A stretch of DNA of 64,000 nucleotides from G963663315 sp965231905 (GCA_965231905.1 CBDDOO010000001.1:806001-870000), one strand, 5' to 3'; shown: positions 15,591 through 24,215, counted from the first letter of the stretch. The notes: generated by a model not told the origin, from the letters alone. Translations and numbers: made by a program.

Positions 15591-15628
15591 AAACCGGGTT
15601 GTGCCGTCAGGCGCAATCCGGTTTTTTT
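15591..15628 (+). terminator. Rho-independent terminator after porin B
   Basis: AACCGGGTTGTGCC and GGCGCAATCCGGTT pair with one mismatch and are followed by seven Ts. This matches the porin A terminator in inverted orientation. Confidence 0.82.
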
Positions 15629-15681
15629 ATGGGGACGCTACCCTGCCATCCGTTTGATTCACTCGTCATCCTGAAATTCCA

Positions 15682-15714
15682 TTGCAAATTTAACATTTCA
15701 TGTTAAATTTGCAA
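15682..15714. promoter_or_regulatory. 15-bp perfect inverted repeat before the original start of the DUF4143 ATPase gene
   Basis: TTGCAAATTTAACAT and ATGTTAAATTTGCAA face each other across three bases. The repeat ends 2 bp before an ATG at 15717 (ATG TAT GAA), which was the start codon of the ATPase gene now at 17152 before an IS4 element inserted. It is a strong candidate operator, now 1.4 kb from its gene. Confidence 0.6.
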
Positions 15715-15725
15715 GTATGTATGAA

Positions 15726-17153
15726 ACTAGGGTCTCCCCATTTTTTCATGTAAGGATTGGCGTGAGCCGCCCGTTGTGGATGAACAGGTCAGCTTGTATG
15801 GGCGGCGGGCGTTTGGGTTTTCTCCACCAATCATAAAAAAGGGTTTTGGCGTCGGCAAACAACGCCTGCCAACCGGATAACAGCGTGTAGAACGGGAAAA
15901 CCAGGGGTTTGTGACTCTTTTGCCGCTGGGCCTTGTCGATCAACCGACTCCCCTGATTCTGGTGACAGGCCAGCAATCCCCAGGCTAACGTCGCCAGCGC
16001 AACCAGATTCTGCAAGGTCGTCAATTTCCTCGCCTGTACCCGCTCCAATCCGAATCCCTGCTTGCTGAACCGATACCCTTCCTCACAGGCCCAACGACCC
16101 ATGTACGATTGAATCAGACGCTCTCCTTGCAACCGACCCCGTATCCGCTCGGTACTGACCAATACCATCGGTTGCTGTTTGCCATGACGCACCACAACCA
16201 TCGACAACGGCGTATCCAGATGATCTTTCAAGAATACCGTAGTGATGCCAAAACGTACCGATTCCCGGTGTTCCTTCTTCAACTGACCCCGGTGTTTAAG
16301 GGGTAACCGACGCGCAATCTGTTGCGCCGTCCTCTTCGACCCTCTCCACAACCAGTGACGCTGATTGGCCGCCCGTACCAGAATCTTCCAATCCCCCTGA
16401 ATCCAGAAATCCCATAACACCCCCCGGTCTCCGCCCCGGTCTATTACCCATAACGGACGACTCTCCAAACTCCCCTGTACCCGCTCCATGACATTCACAA
16501 TGTCCCGATTCTCGCTCTTGTAGGAACCTCGAACCGATGACAGCAACCGGGTCAGCAGAGGAAATGTATGACCACTGACCAAACAGCGAGCCACCACACT
16601 CAATAACGGATAACCCTTCACAATATCCCCCTGGTCTCCATCCCGTACCCGACATAACCCTTCGCTGGCGCTACTACCCTCCCGGTTCAAATCTCCCGGA
16701 TCAATCGCAACCACCATATCTCCCGTCACATGTCCTGACATCTTCTCCAGTAAACGATCTTCCGCCTCCCATGCAATCTCGCCATGTTTCCCCAACATCC
16801 GCGATAACCGCTTCATCGTATGATGCAGACCAGTCGGCTCCTTCAAACTCCGGCCAATCCTGGATAACTGCAAACTCCCACTGCTTAATATGCCCACCAT
16901 GACCTCCGCCATCAGCTTGGCTACCGGCTGGCTGATGACTTCACTCGATTGATTCACACAATCCGTAATTCGGACTTTCCATTTGGTGCGTTCCCGGCTA
17001 TCATTCATCATCAGAGTTCTCTTTTGGGTTCAGTAGTTTATGGTAAAACCATTGTACCAGAAGCAGAACTCTGATCCCATCCAATATCCCCCTTTTCTAC
17101 AACCTTTTCAACCGCTTATATAACCCTCAAATAAAAAATGGGGAGACTTTAGT
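15726..17153 (-). mobile_element. IS4-family insertion sequence, 1428 bp
   Basis: The ends are imperfect inverted repeats: ACTAGGGTCTCCCCATTTTT on the left and ACTAAAGTCTCCCCATTTTT on the right read inward, with two mismatches in 20. A 7-bp direct repeat GTATGAA flanks them (15719-15725 and 17154-17160). The single gene is the transposase. The boundaries are inferred from the repeats and could shift by 1-2 bp. Confidence 0.8.
15746..17011 (-). CDS. IS4-family transposase
   Basis: This 421-residue DDE transposase has the first aspartate in VVAIDPGDLNREGS, the second in LWVIDRGGDRG and the glutamate in RWACEEGYRFSKQGFGLE, the last matching the Y-(2)-R-(3)-E-(6)-K signature region of IS4. The length is normal and no frameshift is visible, so the enzyme may be active. 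A short relic of a similar gene is at 9597-9652, showing earlier activity of the family in this locus. The gene is read opposite to the ATPase gene it precedes. Confidence 0.9.
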   Translation of the reverse strand: MMNDSRERTKWKVRITDCVNQSSEVISQPVAKLMAEVMVGILSSGSLQLSRIGRSLKEPTGLHHTMKRLSRMLGKHGEIAWEAEDRLLEKMSGHVTGDMVVAIDPGDLNREGSSASEGLCRVRDGDQGDIVKGYPLLSVVARCLVSGHTFPLLTRLLSSVRGSYKSENRDIVNVMERVQGSLESRPLWVIDRGGDRGVLWDFWIQGDWKILVRAANQRHWLWRGSKRTAQQIARRLPLKHRGQLKKEHRESVRFGITTVFLKDHLDTPLSMVVVRHGKQQPMVLVSTERIRGRLQGERLIQSYMGRWACEEGYRFSKQGFGLERVQARKLTTLQNLVALATLAWGLLACHQNQGSRLIDKAQRQKSHKPLVFPFYTLLSGWQALFADAKTLFYDWWRKPKRPPPIQADLFIHNGRLTPILT

Positions 17154-18324
17154 GTATGAAAGACAGCTAACCCGGAAAATCACTGAAAAACTGGTCCGCA
17201 CCCCGGCTATAGCCCTTCTTGGCCCGCGACAGATCGGCAAAACCACGCTTGCGCTTGAAATTGCCAGGGGCCGACCTTCGGTTTATCTGGACCTTGAAAA
17301 CCCGGAAGACCTCCAAAAACTCAAAGACCCTGTCCATTATCTTGGTTTGCATACGGATAAACTGGTTGTCCTCGATGAGATTCAACGTTATCCGGATTTA
17401 TTCATGTCTTTGCGTGGCGTTATTGATGCTGGCCGCAGAGAGGGCAAAGGCAACGGGCGTTTCCTGGTTCTTGGATCGGCATCCAACGACCTGCTCAGGC
17501 AAAGCTCCGAAAGTCTTGCCGGGCGTATCAGTTACCTGGAGCTTTCCGGGCTCAGCCCCTTTGAAATTGAAGCTCCGGACAACCAGCATCTGCAACGACT
17601 CTGGGTGCGCGGTGGCTTCCCCGATAGCTATGCGGCGTCAAATGACGCCGAGAGCAATGAGTGGCGCCGGGATTTCATCAGAACCTATCTTGAACGTGAC
17701 ATACCCCGGCTGGGCCCACGGATACCCTCTGCAACCCTGATGCGCTTCTGGACGATGCTGGCCCATGTCCATGGAGAATTGCTGAATGCGTCAAAACTGG
17801 CCGGTTCGCTGGGTGTCGAGAGTATAACGGTAAGCCGCTATCTTGATCTGATGGTTGACCTGTTGCTTGTTCGCAGGCTTGAGCCATGGTACGGCAATAC
17901 CAAAAAGCGGCTGGTTAAATCACCCAGAACCTACGTCAGGGATAACGGCATCCTTCATACGCTCTTGCGAATACCGGATTACGAGTATCTGCTCGGACAT
18001 CCGGTTTCAGGAAAAAGCTGGGAAGGATTTGTCATTGAAAACATCCTGTCTGCGTTGCCGTCCCATATATATCCGTTTTTCTACAGGACATCCGCCGGAG
18101 CGGAAATAGATTTGTTGCTTGAGTTTGGTCTGGGTGATTACTGGGCGATTGAAATCAAATCCGGCAAAACTCCGAATGTGAAAAAGGGCTTTCATATCGC
18201 TTGCAATGATTTGGGCGTCAAGCGCAAATTTGTTGTTTATAGCGGTGAAGATGAGTTTCCAGTCGGGAAGGATGTTACCTTTGTGTCCCTGCCCCGGTTT
18301 ATGGAGAAGCTCCGATCCAGTTAG
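17152..18324 (+). CDS. AAA_14/DUF4143 ATPase with IS-rebuilt start codon
   Basis: This 390-residue protein has Walker A GPRQIGKTT at residues 24-32, Walker B LVVLDEIQRYPD with D75 and E76, and sensor strand FLVLGSASNDLL. The C-terminal DUF4143 domain ends in the nuclease-like pattern GAEIDLLLEFGLGDYWAIEIKSGKT. The start is GTG TAT GAA. The G and T of the GTG come from the IS4 end and the rest from the target duplication; the pre-insertion start was ATG TAT GAA at 15717. The coding sequence is whole, but the promoter and the palindromic operator are now beyond the IS, and no ribosome site is seen. Expression is therefore doubtful unless driven from the IS end. A paralogue is at 13400-14521. 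Confidence 0.85.
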   Translation: MYERQLTRKITEKLVRTPAIALLGPRQIGKTTLALEIARGRPSVYLDLENPEDLQKLKDPVHYLGLHTDKLVVLDEIQRYPDLFMSLRGVIDAGRREGKGNGRFLVLGSASNDLLRQSSESLAGRISYLELSGLSPFEIEAPDNQHLQRLWVRGGFPDSYAASNDAESNEWRRDFIRTYLERDIPRLGPRIPSATLMRFWTMLAHVHGELLNASKLAGSLGVESITVSRYLDLMVDLLLVRRLEPWYGNTKKRLVKSPRTYVRDNGILHTLLRIPDYEYLLGHPVSGKSWEGFVIENILSALPSHIYPFFYRTSAGAEIDLLLEFGLGDYWAIEIKSGKTPNVKKGFHIACNDLGVKRKFVVYSGEDEFPVGKDVTFVSLPRFMEKLRSS

Positions 18325-18423
18325 CGAATCACCTTTCAGACAGTCCGTGTTAAGAGCAAATCAGAGTTATCGCGTGTGCTGGTCAGCCGTTGTTCCGGGG
18401 TTGCGTCGGGTTGGCTGATTGAT

Positions 18424-19800
18424 TCACGAAATCATGGATTTCAGCGTCGGCAGGTCATGGCCGATATCGGTTGATGATTCTTCCATATTCATCAGGTCGC
18501 CGACAAAACCGGGTAATGGGACGGTTTTCCCGGTCACTTCCCGGATCGCGTCCGGAAACTTGGCCGGATGGGCTGTGCCGACTACGACTGTGGGTATGGA
18601 CGAATCCTCTTCCATGTGCGCGGCGCAAATGCCGACGATCGAATGCGGATCGATAATTTCCCCGGTTGCGCGCCAGGTTTGCCGGATCTGCTGGCGAATC
18701 TGCTGGTCGTTGATGCTGTACGAACTGAAACATTGCCTGGCGCGGTTCAGTAACGCGCGGTCAATCCGGAATTGCCCGGATTGGCTGAAAGATTGCATAT
18801 AGCCATTCAGCCTGTCGCTGTCCTGGTCCAGCAGTTCAAACAGGTAGCGTTCGAAATTACTCGATATCTGGATGTCCATGCTCGGGGTCAGTGTCGGCGT
18901 GACTGTTCGGGTCTGCATGATCCCGGTCTGGAAAAACCGGGTCAGAATGTCGTTGCGGTTGGAGCCGACAATCAGCCTGCCGATCGGCAAGCCCATTTCC
19001 CGGGCGACATATCCGGCCAGGACATTGCCGAAATTTCCGGTTGGCACTGAAAAATTGACCGGCCGGTCCGGGGCGCCGAGTACCAGGGCTGCCCGGAAAA
19101 AGTAGACGACCTGGGCGGCGATTCTCGCCCAGTTAATGGAATTGACGGCAGAAAGCGAATGTTTTTGCTTGAATTCCAGATCATTGAACAATGCCTTGAC
19201 CAGATTCTGGCAATCATCGAAGGTTCCGTCCACTGCCAGATTATGAACGTTGTCATCCAGCACGGTGGTCATTTGTCTGCGTTGTACGTCGGATACCCGG
19301 CCTTTCGGATGCAGCATGAAAATCCGGACTGAATCAAGGCCCCGGATTCCGGCGATGGCGGCCGAACCGGTATCGCCTGAAGTGGCGCCGACCAAAGTGC
19401 AGGATGCGTCTTTCCTGTGCAGAAAATGCTGGAATAACTGACCCAGTAATTGCAGCGCAAAATCCTTGAACGCCAGTGTCGGGCCATGAAACAGTTCCAT
19501 CAGGAATAGCTGGTCATCCAGCTGCTTGACCGGCGCTATGGCTTCGTGATGAAAATTGCGGTAGGCGTTCGTTGTCAATCGATGCAGATCCGCCAGTGAG
19601 ACCGAGTCGCCGACAAACAGGCCGAGGATCGCGCTGGTCAGCGCCGGGTAGTCCTTGTTCCTGAGGTTACGAATTTCGTCGGCGTCCAGGCGCGGCCACT
19701 TCGACGGCAGGTACAGTCCCCCGTCGCTGGCCAGACCGGTCAGTGTGGTCTGTTCAAAATCCAGGGCAGGAGCCCGTCCCCGAGTGCTGATATATTCCAA
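18424..19800 (-). CDS. thrC: Threonine synthase
   Basis: ThrC converts O-phosphohomoserine to threonine using pyridoxal phosphate. The protein has 458 residues, as usual for the long bacterial form. The N-terminus EYISTRGRAPALDFEQTTLTGLASDGGLYLP is characteristic, and the PLP lysine is K112 in HGPTLAFKDF. The phosphate-binding glycine loop is GATSGDTGSAA. The only possible start is a TTG at 19800, since a stop codon lies six codons before it in frame. In many relatives thrC follows hom in an operon; here an IS lies about 70 bp upstream, so any upstream partner has been cut off. Confidence 0.93.
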   Translation of the reverse strand: MEYISTRGRAPALDFEQTTLTGLASDGGLYLPSKWPRLDADEIRNLRNKDYPALTSAILGLFVGDSVSLADLHRLTTNAYRNFHHEAIAPVKQLDDQLFLMELFHGPTLAFKDFALQLLGQLFQHFLHRKDASCTLVGATSGDTGSAAIAGIRGLDSVRIFMLHPKGRVSDVQRRQMTTVLDDNVHNLAVDGTFDDCQNLVKALFNDLEFKQKHSLSAVNSINWARIAAQVVYFFRAALVLGAPDRPVNFSVPTGNFGNVLAGYVAREMGLPIGRLIVGSNRNDILTRFFQTGIMQTRTVTPTLTPSMDIQISSNFERYLFELLDQDSDRLNGYMQSFSQSGQFRIDRALLNRARQCFSSYSINDQQIRQQIRQTWRATGEIIDPHSIVGICAAHMEEDSSIPTVVVGTAHPAKFPDAIREVTGKTVPLPGFVGDLMNMEESSTDIGHDLPTLKSMIS

Positions 19801-19871
19801 GCAATGGTTCTCGTTTCACAGGGGGCGGGATTCTATCATTGGGCGGGTGAAGATTCAAAGTCAGAGAGTTG

Positions 19872-19979
19872 TCCAATGGAAGATGAGCCTGAAGGGTGAG
19901 GTGTATTTCCAACGGGAGATGAGCTTGAAGGATAAGCTGTATTTCCAACGGGAGATGAGTTTGAAGGGGTTGATTTTGG
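19872..19979 (+). repeat. Three tandem 36-bp repeats at IS left end
   Basis: Units begin at 19872, 19908 and 19944, each opening with TCCAA and containing GAGATGAG or AAGATGAG, then TTGAAGG or CTGAAGG. A fourth unit lies inverted at the right end of the element. They are likely transposase-binding sites. Confidence 0.8.
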
Positions 19980-19991
19980 GATCATCGGAGG

Positions 19992-21248
19992 ATGATCGTG
20001 AAATTACACAGCCAGCGTTTACAGACGGTGGAGGAGATTCGTTCGTTTTTGAACGGAGCCACTACTTTTGATTTTGAACCCCAGTCCCGCGAGGAGTCCT
20101 ATCCGTGGATTTGTGACAGCCTGCGGCAGTTGCGTTATGGCGCATTGAGCAAGGCCGACCGGGGTGTGGTGAAAGCCTACCTGGAGAAGGTCAGTGGCTT
20201 ATCCCGCGCCCAGATCACCCGGCTGATCCGCCAATACCGCGATAGTGGCCGCATTCGGGATCGCCGGGGGCGACCCGCCAATGCCTTCTGTCGACGTTAT
20301 ACCCCGGAAGATGTGGCTTTACTGGTGGAAACCGATACCCTGCACGGCAACCTGTCCGGCCCGGCCACCCGGAAACTGTGTGAACGGGCTTTTTCGGTAT
20401 TCGGCGATACCCGATACCGGCGACTGGCCGCCATCTCCAATGGACACTTGTACAACCTGCGCCACTCGGATTCCTACCAGCGCCAGAGACGACACTTCCA
20501 AAAGACCCGCTATACGCCCGTGCGAATCGGGGAGCGACGCAAACCCAGACCCGATGGCCGTCCCGGCTTCTTGCGCGTCGATACCGTCCATCAGGGCGAT
20601 CAGGACGGCATCAAGGGACTGTATCACATCAATGCTGTCGATGAAGTCACCCAGATGCAGGCCGTGGTCTGTGTACAGAGAATCTCCGAAAGCTATCTCA
20701 TCCCGGCTCTGCATCAACTCCTGGATGCCTTCCCCTTCACGCTCCAGGGGTTCCATTCCGATAACGGTTCAGAGTATATCAATCGACAAGTCGCTAAACT
20801 CCTGCAAAAACTCCAGATCGAACAAACCAAATCCCGTCCCCGACAGAGCAATGACAACGCCCTGGTCGAAGGCAAGAACGGCTCCGTCATCCGCAAGCAT
20901 CTGGGATACGAACACATCTCACAGCGCTTCGCTCAACCCGTCAACCACTTCCTCACAAACGACCTCAATCCCTACCTGAACTATCACCGACCCTGCTTGT
21001 TCGCAAAGGAAGAAATCAACAATCAGGGAAAACAAATCCGCAAATACCCGGACTCACTGATCCAGACTCCGTATGAGAAACTCCGTTCCCTGCCCCATGC
21101 ACAGCAATATCTCAAATCCGGAATCACGTTCAAAATACTGGATGACTTCGCTTTGCAATACAGTGATAATGAAGCAGCGAGAAGACTCAACAAAGCCCGC
21201 AACAAACTGTTTCTATCTTTTAACAAAACCCAAAATTACGCCGCCTGA
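19992..21248 (+). CDS. Transposase with integrase catalytic core (rve, ISNCY-like)
   Basis: This 418-residue protein has an N-terminal helix-turn-helix region (YLEKVSGLSRAQITRLIRQYRDSGRI) and a retroviral-integrase-type core. The acidic triad is in LRVDTVHQGDQDG, GFHSDNGSEYIN and SNDNALVEGKNG. It belongs to a group of about 420-residue transposases in proteobacteria usually left unclassified or put near ISNCY/IS481. The frame is complete and the triad intact, so the enzyme may be active. The start at 19992 follows the tandem repeats closely, so they could also control expression. Confidence 0.86.
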   Translation: MIVKLHSQRLQTVEEIRSFLNGATTFDFEPQSREESYPWICDSLRQLRYGALSKADRGVVKAYLEKVSGLSRAQITRLIRQYRDSGRIRDRRGRPANAFCRRYTPEDVALLVETDTLHGNLSGPATRKLCERAFSVFGDTRYRRLAAISNGHLYNLRHSDSYQRQRRHFQKTRYTPVRIGERRKPRPDGRPGFLRVDTVHQGDQDGIKGLYHINAVDEVTQMQAVVCVQRISESYLIPALHQLLDAFPFTLQGFHSDNGSEYINRQVAKLLQKLQIEQTKSRPRQSNDNALVEGKNGSVIRKHLGYEHISQRFAQPVNHFLTNDLNPYLNYHRPCLFAKEEINNQGKQIRKYPDSLIQTPYEKLRSLPHAQQYLKSGITFKILDDFALQYSDNEAARRLNKARNKLFLSFNKTQNYAA

Positions 21249-21395
21249 CAACCACTCTCAATGTCGATCAATAGACTCACAAAATACTGCCCCCTCAGGC
21301 TCATCTCTGGATTGGAAAACGCTGTCAGGGTGCGCAGGTGGATGTTTTTCGGGTTTGGTAATACAATCGCGTTTTTATTGCAATTCAACACCTTT

Positions 21396-21914
21396 ATGGC
21401 AATTCGGGAGATATTGGTTTATCCGGATCCGCGGTTGAGGCGGGTTTGTGAGGCGGTTACTGATTTTGGGCCGGAGCTTGCGGCTTTGGTTACCGATATG
21501 ACGGACACCCTGTATGCCGCCCCGGGTATCGGCCTGGCGGCGGTGCAGATCAATGTGCCGAGGCGCGTGGTGGTGATGGATCTGTCTGAAGAACGCAACC
21601 GGCTCCAGGTTTTTGTCAATCCTGAAATCACGGTTCTGGACCCGACCCTGACGGAAGGCGAGGAAGGCTGTCTGTCTGTTCCCGGATTCTGGTCGAGCGT
21701 GAAAAGAGCGAAGAAAGTACGGGTCAATGCATTTGATGTCAAGGGTAATTCATTTCAGGTCGAGGCCGATGGATTGTTGTCTGTCTGTATCCAGCATGAG
21801 GTGGATCATTTGAACGGCCGGGTTTTTGTCGATTATCTGTCCCGACTGAAACAGGGCAGGGTCCGGGAAAAACTGAAAAAGGAAGCCCGCCAATCCGCTG
21901 CGATGGCGCTTTAA
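21396..21914 (+). CDS. def: Peptide deformylase
   Basis: This enzyme removes the formyl group from nascent proteins. It has 172 residues and all three family motifs: GIGLAAVQ at 44-51, EGCLSV at 90-95 with the metal cysteine C92, and HEVDH at 134-138 with the metal histidines and catalytic glutamate. The ATG at 21396 gives the standard start MAIREILVYPD; the frame is open to 21261 but that part is IS-derived. It is the first gene of def-fmt-rsmB-trkA-trkH. The IS right end is about 80 bp upstream, so the operon promoter must lie in that gap or in the IS. Confidence 0.94.
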   Translation: MAIREILVYPDPRLRRVCEAVTDFGPELAALVTDMTDTLYAAPGIGLAAVQINVPRRVVVMDLSEERNRLQVFVNPEITVLDPTLTEGEEGCLSVPGFWSSVKRAKKVRVNAFDVKGNSFQVEADGLLSVCIQHEVDHLNGRVFVDYLSRLKQGRVREKLKKEARQSAAMAL

Positions 21915-21936
21915 GTACCCCGTCTTGAATCCGGTC

Positions 21937-22875
21937 ATGCGAGTGGGGTTTGCAGGCACCCCTGAATTTTCGGTCCCCAGCCTGAAGGTTCTGATTGATT
22001 CTCCGCTTTGTGAGGTGGTTGCCGTGTATTGCCAGCCTGACCGCCCGGTTGGTCGGGGTCGTAAAGTGTTCCCCGGCGCGGTCAGGCAATGCGGGCTGGA
22101 TTACGGCCTGCCAGTATTTCAACCGCAGTCGTTCAGGCAGCCGGAAGTGATTGACCAAATGGCGGCGCTTGAGATGGATTTGCTGGTGGTGGTTGCTTAT
22201 GGCCTGTTGTTGCCGGTTGCGGTACTCAATTTGCCGGCCCTCGGGTGCGTCAATCTGCATGCCTCCCTGTTGCCCCGGTGGCGGGGGGCGGCGCCGATTC
22301 AACGGGCGATTGAGGCGGGAGACCGTCATTCGGGCGTTACTCTGATGCAAATGTCAGCCGGTCTGGATACCGGTGATATCCTGTCTGCCCGGCAGGTCGA
22401 ACTCCCACCCGATGGCGCTGCCGGCTGGCTGCATGATCGTTTGTCGGCGCTGGCAGCCGATGTGCTGTCTGAAAACCTGCCGGGGCTGCAAGGCCGGACG
22501 CTGGCATCGGTGGCGGTGGCTCAGGACCCGGGCCGGGTCACTTATGCTAATAAAGTGTTGAAGTCGGAAGGCCGGATGGACTGGACACGTTCGGCTGTAA
22601 CGCTGGAGCGAAAAATCCGCGCTTTCAATCCCTGGCCGATGGCCAGTACCCGGTTAGGCGGCATGGACTTGAGAATACTGAAAGCCAGCGTCCACAATCA
22701 GACGCAGACTGGCAGAGCCGGAGAAATTGTCGGAGTGTCTGCCGCAGGCATTGTGGTCCAGACCGGCGCCGGCATGCTGAAGCTGGAGAGGGTTCAAAAA
22801 CCCGGCGGCAAGCCGCTCGCGGTTCGGGATTTCATCAACGGGACCCGGGTTGCGGCGGGCATGACGCTGGCCTGA
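21937..22875 (+). CDS. fmt: Methionyl-tRNA formyltransferase
   Basis: Fmt formylates initiator Met-tRNA using 10-formyl-tetrahydrofolate. The 312-residue protein starts MRVGFAGTPEFSVPSL, as expected; a TTG four codons upstream is less likely. The core SLLPRWRGAAPIQRAIEAGD carries the folate site and follows the conserved NLHA, and the C-terminal OB-like domain starts around residue 205. It lies 22 bp after def, the standard partner, since deformylase removes what Fmt adds. Confidence 0.94.
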   Translation: MRVGFAGTPEFSVPSLKVLIDSPLCEVVAVYCQPDRPVGRGRKVFPGAVRQCGLDYGLPVFQPQSFRQPEVIDQMAALEMDLLVVVAYGLLLPVAVLNLPALGCVNLHASLLPRWRGAAPIQRAIEAGDRHSGVTLMQMSAGLDTGDILSARQVELPPDGAAGWLHDRLSALAADVLSENLPGLQGRTLASVAVAQDPGRVTYANKVLKSEGRMDWTRSAVTLERKIRAFNPWPMASTRLGGMDLRILKASVHNQTQTGRAGEIVGVSAAGIVVQTGAGMLKLERVQKPGGKPLAVRDFINGTRVAAGMTLA

Positions 22876-22910
22876 GCGTTGCCAGCGGACTTCCGGCCCG
22901 AAGATTATCC

Positions 22911-24215
22911 ATGTCGCTTTCCATGTCAGGCGCATTCGTTCTCCAGCGAGTGGTGGACGGCGGCCAGTCGCTGGAGCGGGCATTGGAGATGGAAGTCAAG
23001 TCATTCCAGGGTAATACTTCCGCGTTGAAGGAGCTGGCGTTCGGCGGTTGCCGTCATTACATCTTCCTGGACGGTATCCTGTCGAAACTGCTGTCAGCAC
23101 CGATCAAGCGGAAACAGCGTCTGCTCCATTTTCTGCTGATCGGAGCGCTCTACCAAAAGGAATTCATGCAGATTCCGGACTACGCCGTGGTCAACGAGAC
23201 CGTTGCCTGTCTGGATGGCGCCCGACTGGCATGGGGCAAGAAGCTGGTCAATGGCGTGCTCAGAAACTTTATCCGGAACCGTGAAAATGTGATTCGATCC
23301 GTCGGCTCCGGACACATTGCCGGAGGATTTCCAAAGCATCTGTATGACCTGATCAGGAACGACTGGCCGGATTATCTGGAGCGCATCGTCGCCGGGTCGA
23401 ACCGCAAACCGCCGCTGACCCTGCGCGTGAATCAGCGTATTCAATCCCGCGCCAAATATGAATCCTGTCTGGCACAGCACGGGATCGGGTTTGTGCCTGC
23501 CGCAGACAGCCTGACCGGACTGACTCTGGACAGTCCGTTGCCGGTGAATGAGATTCCCGGATTTACCGACGGCCGGGTATCGGTACAGGATGAATCCGCC
23601 CAACTGGTTGCGGCGGCGATGGCGTTGTCAGACGGTCAGCGCATCCTGGATGGTTGCGCCGCTCCCGGAGGCAAGACTGGCCTGATCCTGGAGGCGGTTT
23701 CCGGCGCCGTGGACCTGGTGGCAGTAGATTTGCCGCAGAGGGTTCTGGCCATCCGGGAGAATCTGGAGAGGCTGAAACTGAATGCCCGCGTTGTTGACGC
23801 GGATCTGACCCGGGTCGAATCATGGTGGGATGGCAAGCCGTTTGACCGAATCCTGCTGGATGTGCCTTGTTCGGGCAGTGGAGTGATACGCCGGCGCCCG
23901 GATATCAAACACCACAGGCGGTTGTCGGATATCGAGCAATTTTCCGGGTTGCAATGCGCGATGCTGGACTCGGTATGGCCGTTGCTGGCGCCGGGGGGGC
24001 TGTTACTATATGTGACCTGTTCGATCTTTTGCGCCGAAAACGATCAGGTCATCGAAAAATTTGTCAATCGGAAGGGTGATTATGAATTACAATCCTTGAG
24101 CGAGGAGTTTGGAATTGCCACACAGTTTGGTCGACAAAGATTACCTGGAGTGCATACCGGTGATGGATTTTACTATGCGAGTATCCGGAAACATCGAAAA
24201 CACAGCAAAGCCTGA
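22911..24215 (+). CDS. rsmB: 16S rRNA (cytosine-967-C5)-methyltransferase RsmB
   Basis: RsmB (Sun/Fmu) methylates C967 of 16S rRNA. The 434-residue protein has a NusB-like N-terminal domain (residues 1-140) and a Rossmann methyltransferase domain. The SAM loop ILDGCAAPGGKTG is near residues 245-257, and the two catalytic cysteines are in LDVPCSGSGVIRRRPDIKHHRR (near 317) and YVTCSIFCAEND (near 368). It is in its usual place between fmt and trkA. An in-frame ATG 12 bp downstream is an alternative start. Confidence 0.93.
   Translation: MSLSMSGAFVLQRVVDGGQSLERALEMEVKSFQGNTSALKELAFGGCRHYIFLDGILSKLLSAPIKRKQRLLHFLLIGALYQKEFMQIPDYAVVNETVACLDGARLAWGKKLVNGVLRNFIRNRENVIRSVGSGHIAGGFPKHLYDLIRNDWPDYLERIVAGSNRKPPLTLRVNQRIQSRAKYESCLAQHGIGFVPAADSLTGLTLDSPLPVNEIPGFTDGRVSVQDESAQLVAAAMALSDGQRILDGCAAPGGKTGLILEAVSGAVDLVAVDLPQRVLAIRENLERLKLNARVVDADLTRVESWWDGKPFDRILLDVPCSGSGVIRRRPDIKHHRRLSDIEQFSGLQCAMLDSVWPLLAPGGLLLYVTCSIFCAENDQVIEKFVNRKGDYELQSLSEEFGIATQFGRQRLPGVHTGDGFYYASIRKHRKHSKA

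Larger units (their letters stand above)
19868..21320 (+). mobile_element. Insertion sequence with rve-type transposase and subterminal repeats
   Basis: The left end starts near TCCAATGGAAGATGAGCCTG and the right end carries the reverse complement of TCCAATCCAGAGATGAGCCTG (near 21296-21316). The left side has two further tandem copies of the same 36-bp unit. No clear target duplication was found, so the outer limits are uncertain by about 10 bp. The element separates thrC from def. Confidence 0.7.

Noticed and set aside
19872..19979. Regular 36-bp repeats, as in a CRISPR array
   Set aside because: The units are contiguous, without spacers, they differ from each other, and an inverted copy lies at the other end of the IS. 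They are subterminal repeats of the element.
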